Source: Haladaptatus pallidirubidus
GTDB taxonomy: Archaea; Halobacteriota; Halobacteria; Halobacteriales; Haladaptataceae
Direction: 5' to 3'
Assembly (NCBI RefSeq): GCF_020700235.1
Contig: NZ_CP085301.1
Coordinates: 1,612,001-1,676,000 of the forward strand
DNA: 64,000 bases
In this document: one piece after another, positions 57,123-64,000 of the stretch
How the letters are laid out: the number at the start of each line of letters is the position of its first letter
How positions within the stretch are numbered: position 1 is the stretch's first letter
Made by a program: the position numbers and the translations under genes
Notes under the pieces: model-generated
What the model was told of the DNA's origin: nothing
What the model saw: the letters and a program-made list of their open reading frames with translations, nothing else
The model's database searches: none

Positions 57123-57512
57123 TTAGTTCGGCAGTTCCTTTCGTCCCATTTGCACACACGGCCAGCATGGGAAATCACCGAGGCCCTCACAGTCGCAGTC
57201 TTCGGGTTTGACATCGTCGTCATCCTCCAAAGGGAAGGCGTCGAGCGTCCCGTCATCAGCCGCGTGCTCGACGGCGGCCATGCGCTTGCAGAAGGCGTTG
57301 CGGTGGACGTGGTGCGGACACGTGCAGGCCATCAGTTTCTCGGTTACGTCGTCGATGGAGACGGTGTACTGGTGCTCAGCGGGGTTCTCGTGGCTCTCGG
57401 TGGTGACTTCGACCTGTCCGAGAGCCTCGACGCGGAACCGGAACTGTTCCCACTGTGCGCGTTTCTGTGCCGTCTCGTCAGCTTCACGGGCAGTGGATTG
57501 TTTTGTACTCAT
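57123..57512 (-). CDS. SWIM zinc-finger protein
   Basis: 129 residues, close to 53292 over its length: QVEVTTESHENPAEHQYTVS, ACTCPHHVHRNAFCKRMAAV (CxC...C then Lys-Arg where the other copy has Lys-His), DCEGLGDFPCWPCVQMGRKE. The final zinc ligand His of CxH is Arg here, so zinc binding may be weakened. Upstream of the cupin fusion, same strand. Confidence 0.78.
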   Translation of the reverse strand: MSTKQSTAREADETAQKRAQWEQFRFRVEALGQVEVTTESHENPAEHQYTVSIDDVTEKLMACTCPHHVHRNAFCKRMAAVEHAADDGTLDAFPLEDDDDVKPEDCDCEGLGDFPCWPCVQMGRKELPN

Positions 57513-57735
57513 GGTCTTTCAATCTATTCAGGAAGACCAGTGCTGGTTCTGTTCGGACAGACATGCTCGTCCAAACGCGTTATCATCGACTGTTGATTGA
57601 AATAGTAGCTACTTCTGATTGATACGATTTATTGCGGTTCGCCTCCCTGCAAAACGATCTGCGGCTTAATTCGGGCTTCCCAGTACCACCCAGGTGGACA
57701 CAATCTATACTCCAGTGGCGGTCATACTGTTGGGT

Positions 57736-58683
57736 ATGGACGCAATGGTTATCGCAGACTTCGGTGGTACCGACGTATTCGAACACCGCGATGTCGAGAA
57801 GCCATCTCCTGGACCGACCGAAGTCTTGGTTCGGGTGCATGCGTCGTCAGTCAATCCTGTCGACTACAAGATTCGCCAAGCTGGATCATGGGCTGGTATC
57901 TCCCCACCAACAGTCATCGGGTACGATGTCTCCGGTGTTGTCGAAGCTGTGGGCGAAGCTGTCATGGACTTCGAACCTGGTGACGAAGTGTTCTACACAC
58001 CAGAGATTTTCGGCAAGCAGGGGAGTTACGCCGAATACCACGTTGCCGATGAATCAATTGTCGCTCAGAAGCCTACAAATCTTTCCCACACCGAAGCAGC
58101 GGCGCTCCCGCTCGCTGGTGGAACGGCATGGGAGGCAATCATCACGCGGGGCAATGTGGCAGCTGGTGAGACGGCACTGATCCACGGTACCGGCGGTGTC
58201 GGTGCCCACGCCGTACAAATTGCGCACGCTGCCGGAGCACAGGTCATCGCAACAGCGAGCCCTGAAATGGTTGAACAGACCGAAAATATCGGTGCGACTC
58301 GCGCAATCGACTACAAATCAGAGGAATTTGCTGACGTAATCGAGTCAGAGTTCGATGAGCCGGTTGATCTCGTCTTCGACACTGTCGGGGGTGACACGCT
58401 GGTTGAAAGTACGGGCATTACGAAGCCGCATGGTCGACTGGTTACCATTCTCGAACCGGAGGGTGAATGGGGGAATGCGTACCAGAAGAACCTCACAATT
58501 GAGATGCTATTCCTCGAACGTAGCCGACGGCCACTCGAAGGATTACGACAGCTCGCTGAACGTGGTCAGCTCGAACCGGTTATCGATTCGGTTCTCCCCT
58601 TGGAGGAGGTGGCGAAGGCACACGAGATGATCGAAGGAAGCGGACTCACTGGCAAGGTTGTATTGGATATCGCCGGTGACTGA
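57736..58683 (+). CDS. zinc-independent quinone oxidoreductase (MDR family)
   Basis: 315 residues from the ATG at 57736: VLVRVHASSVNPVDYKIRQA, GYDVSGVVEAVG, then the NADPH loop ALIHGTGGVGAHAVQIAHAA and VFDTVGGDTLVES. The QOR branch of medium-chain dehydrogenases; reduces quinones or enones. Its stop is directly followed by a SWIM remnant on the other strand. Confidence 0.87.
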   Translation: MDAMVIADFGGTDVFEHRDVEKPSPGPTEVLVRVHASSVNPVDYKIRQAGSWAGISPPTVIGYDVSGVVEAVGEAVMDFEPGDEVFYTPEIFGKQGSYAEYHVADESIVAQKPTNLSHTEAAALPLAGGTAWEAIITRGNVAAGETALIHGTGGVGAHAVQIAHAAGAQVIATASPEMVEQTENIGATRAIDYKSEEFADVIESEFDEPVDLVFDTVGGDTLVESTGITKPHGRLVTILEPEGEWGNAYQKNLTIEMLFLERSRRPLEGLRQLAERGQLEPVIDSVLPLEEVAKAHEMIEGSGLTGKVVLDIAGD

Positions 58684-58689
58684 AATCGT

Positions 58690-58943
58690 CTTCTGATGAG
58701 AAGGCGTCGAGTGTTCCGTCGTCGGTTGCGTTTTCGACGGCGGCCATGTGCTTGCAGAAAGCATTGCGGTGAACGTGATGCGGACACGTGCAGGCCTCGG
58801 TTCCTCAGTCACGTCGTTGATGGGGACGGTGTACTGGTGGTCTGCGGGATTCTCATGGCTCTCGGTGGTGACTTCAACCATTCCGGGGGCCATCGACGTC
58901 GAAGGAAAATTGGTCGGCCTGTGCGCGTTTCTGTGCCGTCTCG
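58690..58943 (-). pseudogene. SWIM-gene remnant
   Basis: AQKRAQADQFSFDVD, PGMVEVTTESHENPADHQYT, PINDVTEE, then a shift and CPHHVHRNAFCKHMAAVENA, TDDGTLDAF. The C-terminal cluster is missing; the copy ends at the oxidoreductase stop codon. Confidence 0.72.
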
Positions 58944-59080
58944 TCAGCTCCCCTCTATGCTAATCGGGGTCGTCGGAATTTCATCTCGATACAATTCGAG
59001 ACATTTACAGAGGGCACTGGCCAATTTCATATCTTCTATCAGAGAATAGTTTTAAGTTCCTGTTTCTAACGATAATATCT

Positions 59081-59977
59081 ATGGAGTTCATTGACAGGCG
59101 TGAATTCTTAACACGTACTGGTGCAGTAGTTGCAATTGGTGCCGTCGCATCTCAACAGGGAATCGCCGAAAGTGCGGAAACACCCACAGAACAGGCCGTT
59201 GGCACTCTTGGCCCAGCAGGAAGTTACTCCCATCGTGCAGCTCTACAAGTTAATAATCAGGTCAAATTCTACGAGACCATGTTTGCCGCTGCAGATGCGG
59301 TAAGGTCGGGCGAAGTGCAAGCAGCTATTCTTCCGATTGAGAACTCAATCCAGGGTGCAGTTATCGATACACTGGATATTCTCGAAGATCGTGATCTGTA
59401 TATTACCGCAGAGGTGAACGTTGAAATCCGGCATGCGTTGATGGCCCAATCACCCGATTTCACGAAAGTGGCAAGTCACCCGCAAGCACTTGCACAAAGT
59501 AGTGACTATCTTTCCAGAGAGTATCCGAATGCCGAGTTCCATGAAGTCGATAGCACCTCCGCAAGCGTTGAGTTGGCTACGAGGGACAGGTCAGTTGCTG
59601 CGGTAGCCCATCCTGATCTCGCGGAGAACAATGGTTTAGAGCTGCTTGCAACAGATATTCAAAACGTATCGAATAACGTAACTCGATTTGTCCGCCTCGA
59701 GACTGAACCTGCGACTGAGGGGACAAAATCAACGCTGCTTCTGTATCCTGGTCGAGAGGCTCCTGCCTTGTCCAGCGATGTTTTGGACATCTTGGGAGAT
59801 GCGGATATCGACTTTACGCGCTTCGAGGCACGTCCTTCGATGAAAGCACTCGGAGACTATGTCTTTCATGCAGATTTTGAAGGTGATGACCCAGAAACTG
59901 TGATAGATACCATAGAACCGGCGTTTGACTGGGTGCAGTATCTTGGTACCTATGATTTGATTATGGATTGTCGTTGA
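59081..59977 (+). CDS. prephenate dehydratase with Tat signal
   Basis: 298 residues. The N-terminus FIDRREFLTRTGAVVAIGAV is a twin-arginine signal. The prephenate dehydratase domain (about 40-215) has TLGPAGSYSHRAAL, LPIENSIQGAV and the catalytic TRF in NNVTRFVRLE. A C-terminal ACT domain (about 225-298) has EARPSMKALGDYVFHADFEG. Converts prephenate to phenylpyruvate; the usual enzyme is cytoplasmic and has no signal. Export would separate it from the pathway, so it may act on exported compounds or have another role. Confidence 0.82.
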   Translation: MEFIDRREFLTRTGAVVAIGAVASQQGIAESAETPTEQAVGTLGPAGSYSHRAALQVNNQVKFYETMFAAADAVRSGEVQAAILPIENSIQGAVIDTLDILEDRDLYITAEVNVEIRHALMAQSPDFTKVASHPQALAQSSDYLSREYPNAEFHEVDSTSASVELATRDRSVAAVAHPDLAENNGLELLATDIQNVSNNVTRFVRLETEPATEGTKSTLLLYPGREAPALSSDVLDILGDADIDFTRFEARPSMKALGDYVFHADFEGDDPETVIDTIEPAFDWVQYLGTYDLIMDCR

Positions 59978-60071
59978 GCCTCTATCGGCTACCAGCATGT
60001 TGCTCAGGTTGGTTTTGACAATAAACTGTAAGCTACGATGATAGACGAGAGAACGCAATACTAGTGGTCAA

Positions 60072-60278
60072 TTTACAGAGGAAACAACTGACGACGATAT
60101 TCTGACAGTGATGTGCGAGTCAGAGTTTCCGGCGGTGACCGCTCGGTGGGTGGCGGATACGCTTGAGATTGAGCGGCCCTCCGCGCATCGACGGCTGGAG
60201 GTGCTGCATGAGGATGGTGTGGTGGAGCGTGGGAAGTTGAGTCCGCGGGTGGTTATCTGGTGGGTTTCAGAGGAATAG
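60072..60278 (+). pseudogene. small winged-helix regulator without a start
   Basis: FTEETTDDDILTVMCESEFP, AVTARWVADTLEIERPSAHR, LEVLHEDGVVERGKLSPRVV, IWWVSEE closely follows the gene at 55716 but no ATG/GTG precedes it in frame before stops (a GTG-ATG lies inside). Possibly decayed. Confidence 0.6.
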
Positions 60279-60462
60279 ACACTGTACTCGAATAGGAACC
60301 CAATCCGTCTACAATTCAACAGAAGTTCGGTGCGTTCGCACGGTCACACCGTTGGTGGAAGCAATTCCGTGAACTCGTCATCAAGTGTGTCGTCCATAAC
60401 TTGGAGCAAGCTCTCATCATTTCACACAAGGAGGGAAATTGGTTGTAAGTCTGAGAAGAATG

Positions 60463-60480
60463 TGCTACTGAATACAGAGA
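60463..60480 (+). repeat. dispersed CTGAATA element
   Basis: TGCTACTGAATACAGAGA. Confidence 0.45.
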
Positions 60481-60525
60481 ATGGATTGATCAACCGGGCG
60501 ACCCGGTCGGTATCGAGCCGAGTAG

Positions 60526-61335
60526 TTACAATCCCACCGTCACGTTCGCTGCCCAGTCCGGTTTCTCAACGTCAGTGCTCCCCACGTCGGACAGGGTGTA
60601 TGTCTTCGTAATCCTCCGGGTGTGGTAGTCGGCCCAGACGAATTCGTATTCATAGTGGCGGATGACGCCGTCTTCGTCGAGCAGGAGTGTCGCTGAGAAC
60701 TCCTCGTACCACGAACTCGCGTTCTCGCCTCCCGCCCACGAATCGGACAGCGCGTCGACGCCGGTGGCCTCGTAACGCATCACCGGAACGCCCTGGAACG
60801 TCTCGACGCCTTCGCGCTCGTAGGTGGCATCAATCGCAGCAAACGCGTGCTGGCTTCCGCTGTTGTTGTTGAACCATCCGCGCCAGAGATACCGCTCGCC
60901 CGACTCGTTGAACACCGGGGCGCGGGTAGGATTCACTACCGACTCGTTCTCCGTCCGGGACAGGGCGTACTCCGTACTTCCGTTCGAGTAGATGGAACGG
61001 TTCCCCGAAAAGTAGCCAGTGGTGTGTCCGAGGTACTGTGAGGCGCCGGACTCGACAAGAAAACGGCCCGTCTCGTTCATGTATTTGAAGTTCTTCTCTG
61101 AAGGGTGGAGAACGCGGTCCTTCCGGGTTTTCTCGGTTGAGAGCGTGAAACTCGTGTTCGCCAGCGCGGTCGCATGGGTGTCAAACACCGACTGGTCGAT
61201 GGCCGACGCGTTCGGGAACTCGTCGGGGGACGCGTCGGGCGACGGCCCGTTCCCGCCCGTGCCTGAAAGTCCAGTACATCCCGCGAAGACCAGGAGGGCG
61301 ACGACGGCGATCGCTGAGAGCGAAGACATACGCAT
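60526..61335 (-). CDS. DUF7537-like lipoprotein
   Basis: 269 residues: lipobox signal (VVALLVFAGC), Pro/Ser/Asp linker, then FDTHATALANTSFTLSTEKT, RSIYSNGSTEYAL, YEATGVDALSDSW and the end TDVEKPDWAANVTV. LolA/LppX-like beta sheet expected; haloarchaeal surface lipoprotein of unknown role. Related to 50511. Codons look more GC-rich than in most of the window. Confidence 0.75.
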   Translation of the reverse strand: MRMSSLSAIAVVALLVFAGCTGLSGTGGNGPSPDASPDEFPNASAIDQSVFDTHATALANTSFTLSTEKTRKDRVLHPSEKNFKYMNETGRFLVESGASQYLGHTTGYFSGNRSIYSNGSTEYALSRTENESVVNPTRAPVFNESGERYLWRGWFNNNSGSQHAFAAIDATYEREGVETFQGVPVMRYEATGVDALSDSWAGGENASSWYEEFSATLLLDEDGVIRHYEYEFVWADYHTRRITKTYTLSDVGSTDVEKPDWAANVTVGL

Positions 61336-61459
61336 GGGTGACTATTCAAATAATTCATATTTAACGCTGATGGGTAACGCCATCTCTCGGATACAGGGCG
61401 AATGCCACCCTAACCCAGTATTGTGACTCTCAAGAGAATCAGTCCCAAACCGATTGCAA

Positions 61460-61479
61460 GATACGCGCTATGTATTCAT
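61460..61479 (-). repeat. dispersed CTGAATA element
   Basis: GATACGCGCTATGTATTCAT, in the gap 61336-61728. That gap also has a minus-strand remnant ending LTGSFVNPTKEVTRE-like that I cannot name. Confidence 0.45.
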
Positions 61480-61728
61480 CATGGCTTGTGGAACATATCA
61501 CCGATTGAGAGATTCAAGGAGGCCGAATTCGTCTATAACCTTCTGGGTCTCGAATACGAGGACAACATCCACGTCGCTCTCTCGTGTGACTTCCTTCGTC
61601 GGGTTCACAAAACTTCCTGTGAGCTACGCACTGCAAAGACGATCCTCGTTGACTTCGAGTGCATCTCGGATCTGTGGACGTTGGGTTGGTTTTGTTATCG
61701 CCCATTGCAGTGGAGTATCGGAGATTGG

Positions 61729-61977
61729 TTACTGTGATACAGGCACCAAGGCGCGATGCCGGAACCAGACATCGATTCCCTCACCACTGGTTTCGATGCA
61801 ATAGCTGTAAGAATCCAGTTCACGCCCAGTCTCGTCTCCGAGATTGTCCTGCAGGACGTCCGTGATGGTGCCTTCTTTCCCATGGTGTTCACTGTCGGGA
61901 TCAGTCTCGGACACGTAGACCTGTACGTTGTCGCCTGGTTGGTAGGGGTCGCTCGCTGGTTGAGGCACGTCCTCCAT
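61729..61977 (-). CDS. small haloarchaeal protein with beta-barrel-like pattern
   Basis: 82 residues: YQPGDNVQVYVSETDPDSEH, HGKEGTITDVLQDNLGDETG, DVWFRHRALVPV. The pattern of a short SH3-like barrel with a charged insert looks like a conserved haloarchaeal family; I cannot name it. Intact. Confidence 0.65.
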   Translation of the reverse strand: MEDVPQPASDPYQPGDNVQVYVSETDPDSEHHGKEGTITDVLQDNLGDETGRELDSYSYCIETSGEGIDVWFRHRALVPVSQ

Positions 61978-62112
61978 CGTTACTCGGTATTCTGTATGGT
62001 GAGTTTTTATTGGTATCGGACATCCGTGTGATTCGATGGCTAATAGTGATTCGCAGAAGTTTTCATACCCTCTATCGCAGCAGTTTCTCGACTGGTTGAA
62101 AATGCGTTGACC

Positions 62113-62132
62113 GATACAAAGCGTGTATTCAG
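62113..62132 (-). repeat. dispersed CTGAATA element
   Basis: GATACAAAGCGTGTATTCAG. Confidence 0.45.
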
Positions 62133-62197
62133 CAGGTATTCTTGGTGTGGTACGCGTTCAAATTTCGGTAGACGTTCTGGGCGTACCTCTTTCCCAG

Positions 62198-62632
62198 TTA
62201 TGCACTGGAGGTCAAGACTGGGATGTTTCGTCCCCGGAGCCAATACTCGCCTCCGGCGAGCAGGCCATACGCGATGAGATAAATCGGTGCCCAGAAGAGT
62301 ACTAAAGCAAAGGCAGGCGCATCGCCCCCTTCACTTCCAATAATGGGAAGATGAATGGCGACGTGCCAAAGCAGCAGAATGAGCGCCATGAGTATGGATG
62401 GGCCACGAATGTCGTAGCGCATCCAGAGCAGGATAGGGATACCAATCGTGCCGAACGCGAAGAGTGTAGCCAACCCGAATGATGACCAGAATGACTCCGT
62501 GATTTGGATGTCGGGCGATTGAGCACTATACGCGAAGACGATACCGGCGTAGACGATGCTGGCAAGGCCACCACTCAGGATGACTCGTTTCCAGTCTCCA
62601 AGCGATGACTGCCACTTGTGGAGGGACGGCAT
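62198..62632 (-). CDS. four-helix membrane protein
   Basis: 144 residues: helices ILSGGLASIVYAGIVFAYSA, SFGLATLFAFGTIGIPILLW, ILMALILLLWHVAIHLPIIG, AFALVLFWAPIYLIAYGLLA. Haloarchaeal, unnamed. Intact. Confidence 0.65.
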   Translation of the reverse strand: MPSLHKWQSSLGDWKRVILSGGLASIVYAGIVFAYSAQSPDIQITESFWSSFGLATLFAFGTIGIPILLWMRYDIRGPSILMALILLLWHVAIHLPIIGSEGGDAPAFALVLFWAPIYLIAYGLLAGGEYWLRGRNIPVLTSSA

Positions 62633-62718
62633 ACACTAACAAACGTATGATAGGGAGATAAGTCTAGACTCTTTATCGAACGATCGGACTGCGACATTCC
62701 TACCCCTGTTTCCTGACT

Positions 62719-62738
62719 GATACGCGCTGTGTATCTCG
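62719..62738 (-). repeat. dispersed CTGAATA element
   Basis: GATACGCGCTGTGTATCTCG. The gap 62633-62932 has nothing else. Confidence 0.45.
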
Positions 62739-62932
62739 CACGACCTTTCTAAGAGACACTGGTGAGTAAAGAAAACCAGTGCTGGATTCTTTCGCTAATC
62801 CCTATAACCATTCATTGGCCTATACTGACAATGTTCACCACGTAGATTCCAATACAAGCCGGTAGCGAAGGGATCCAAAAGAGATTGGAATGACGCTGGT
62901 GAGAAACGAATGAACTTGGGTGGGATATATCT

Positions 62933-64000
62933 TCACCAGCCGCCGCCAAACTCGGCAGTCAGACCACACAGCTCGGAGAATTTCGTCAGATACCGTTTCT
63001 TGCTCTCTTGATTCAACGAGACATATAAGAAAAACTCATCGGAGAGGTTTCTTTGCCTCCGCATTGGCTCTCCGGTGGGATGAGTCGGCTCTGAATTGAG
63101 GATCGCATTTTTGGAGCCAGGAACATAGGGAAACGAGTCTAACTGGTCGATGAGATCGTACTCTTGGATCAGGAGATCAACCGTCTCTGCCATCGCATCT
63201 GATTGATTTTCCTCAGCGCATGACCACACGCGATCCCCGTTTGCAGAAAGATGGACGATATACGCTGTATCGACTGTAGAAGAAGTATCAGAGACGACTT
63301 CATCTGAAGTAGTCACAATCTCTCCCCCATTTTCAACGACCGGGAGATCTGCTTCATCACCGTTTGCGAGCGTGTGAATCAGCGAATCAATGTACTCCTT
63401 TGACTTTGGTTCGATTTCCTGCGCTAGTGAATCGTCAATTTCTGCAATTACGAGCTGCGTCACTCGCTCAGCGAGGCTTTCTTTTTGCTGTTGGAGTGTT
63501 TCGACGGCGTGTTGTCGTGCTTCAATACGATGAGCAATGGTATCTGCTTCGCCTGTCTTGACGAGCTTCTTTGAGAGGAGTTTCAAGACGTGCCAATTGT
63601 CTTCGAGCTCAGCAATCGAGAACTGTGCTAATGAGACCTCATCAGGACGAGAGCTGTTTTTGCGACGACGGAAGATCTCAAACTGACTGCCGGTCGTTAG
63701 GAGTCCCCAATCAACCCCTTTCTGTCGCATGTAGCTCGTTAATTGGCAACGATCGGCATCAGTGAGTGTACTATCGCAACCTTTCGCTTCGATGAATACG
63801 ACGGGGGCGGTTTCGATGAGCAGGGCGTGATCTGCGCGGGTGTTCCCTCGACCGATTTGCATCGGATATTCGAGTTCGACTTCTGGTGAAAACATATCCC
63901 ACCCAAGCAGCTTGATGAGTGGCTGGATGAGTTTTACCTTCGTATTTTCCTCATCCATTTGCGGTGCTTGGTCGATTAGAGATTGGGACCGTTCGACGTA
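62933..64000 (-). CDS. HsdR-N (type I restriction R N-terminal) nuclease-like protein, 5' end outside window
   Basis: The frame is open to the window edge (YVERSQSLIDQAPQMDEENT). LIQPLIKLLGWDMFSPEVEL, ADHALLIETAPVVFIEAKG show the PD-(D/E)xK core (D..ExK), followed by LTSYMRQKGVDWGLLTTG. A helical linker and a C-terminal acidic domain follow. Stand-alone HsdR-N proteins are found in archaea; role may be defence or repair. No HsdM/HsdS in view. Confidence 0.82.
   Translation of the reverse strand, partial: YVERSQSLIDQAPQMDEENTKVKLIQPLIKLLGWDMFSPEVELEYPMQIGRGNTRADHALLIETAPVVFIEAKGCDSTLTDADRCQLTSYMRQKGVDWGLLTTGSQFEIFRRRKNSSRPDEVSLAQFSIAELEDNWHVLKLLSKKLVKTGEADTIAHRIEARQHAVETLQQQKESLAERVTQLVIAEIDDSLAQEIEPKSKEYIDSLIHTLANGDEADLPVVENGGEIVTTSDEVVSDTSSTVDTAYIVHLSANGDRVWSCAEENQSDAMAETVDLLIQEYDLIDQLDSFPYVPGSKNAILNSEPTHPTGEPMRRQRNLSDEFFLYVSLNQESKKRYLTKFSELCGLTAEFGGGW

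Overview
The window reads as haloarchaeal (class Halobacteria) accessory DNA, probably a plasmid or a genomic island. The evidence is acidic proteins, Tat-type and lipobox export signals with Thr-rich stalks, and haloarchaeal families: HalOD1, bacterio-opsin-activator HTH, DUF1931 histone-fold, DUF7537, DUF5518, DUF6176, DUF2391 and DUF2270. Remnants of the geranylgeranylglyceryl-phosphate synthase of archaeal lipid synthesis and IS200/IS605-type TnpB remnants agree with this. No rRNA, tRNA, Orc/Cdc6 or Rep gene was seen, so chromosome versus plasmid cannot be decided. Base composition was not computed.

Layout. 0-9 kb: a flippase-like membrane protein, HalOD1 protein, DUF2391 protein, several broken genes, an arginine-deiminase-family protein, a secreted nuclease lipoprotein and a ribbon-helix-helix coiled-coil regulator. 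9-16 kb: PiT phosphate transporter, frameshifted DUF2270 protein, a DUF4177 plus membrane protein pair, and a DUF234-type ATPase. 16-19 kb: a hydrolase, an IS200/IS605 remnant, a cupin, a zinc protein and a GNAT. 19.7-22.3 kb: HxlR regulator divergent from a three-gene operon (DUF6069, FMN reductase, BNR propeller). 22.4-25 kb: gene fragments. 25-31 kb: asparagine-synthase-like protein, esterase, Tat-exported EEP hydrolase and a collapsed lipid-synthesis gene. 32-33 kb: mosaic of a beta-helix surface protein and a possible conjugation gene. 33-35.7 kb: NmrA protein and two regulators. 35.9-36.9 kb: a non-coding array of GGACWGTC palindromes. 37-45 kb: rhodanese, degenerate nuclease-like lipoprotein, nitroreductase, half MFS, VTT protein and CNNM/CorC protein. 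45.7-46.6 kb: a HepT-MntA toxin-antitoxin pair. 46.8-52 kb: decayed beta-helix gene, lipoproteins and small membrane proteins. 52.1-58.9 kb: SWIM / SprT / zinc-protein cassettes around a carbon-nitrogen hydrolase, a cupin and a quinone oxidoreductase. 59-64 kb: a prephenate dehydratase with a Tat signal, lipoproteins and an HsdR-N nuclease that runs off the end.

Three features stand out. (1) A SWIM zinc-finger / SprT metalloprotease gene pair occurs in about eight copies, two of the SWIM genes intact and the rest broken; fragments sit exactly where other genes are truncated or fused. (2) A palindromic operator-like site, GGTTAGTA-N5-TACTAACC, occurs five times, mostly just upstream of small genes. 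(3) Roughly thirty genes are broken, many by a single frameshift or one in-frame stop in an otherwise recognisable reading frame, so either the region is decaying or the assembly has indel errors.

Family names come from reading the translations; no database search was run.
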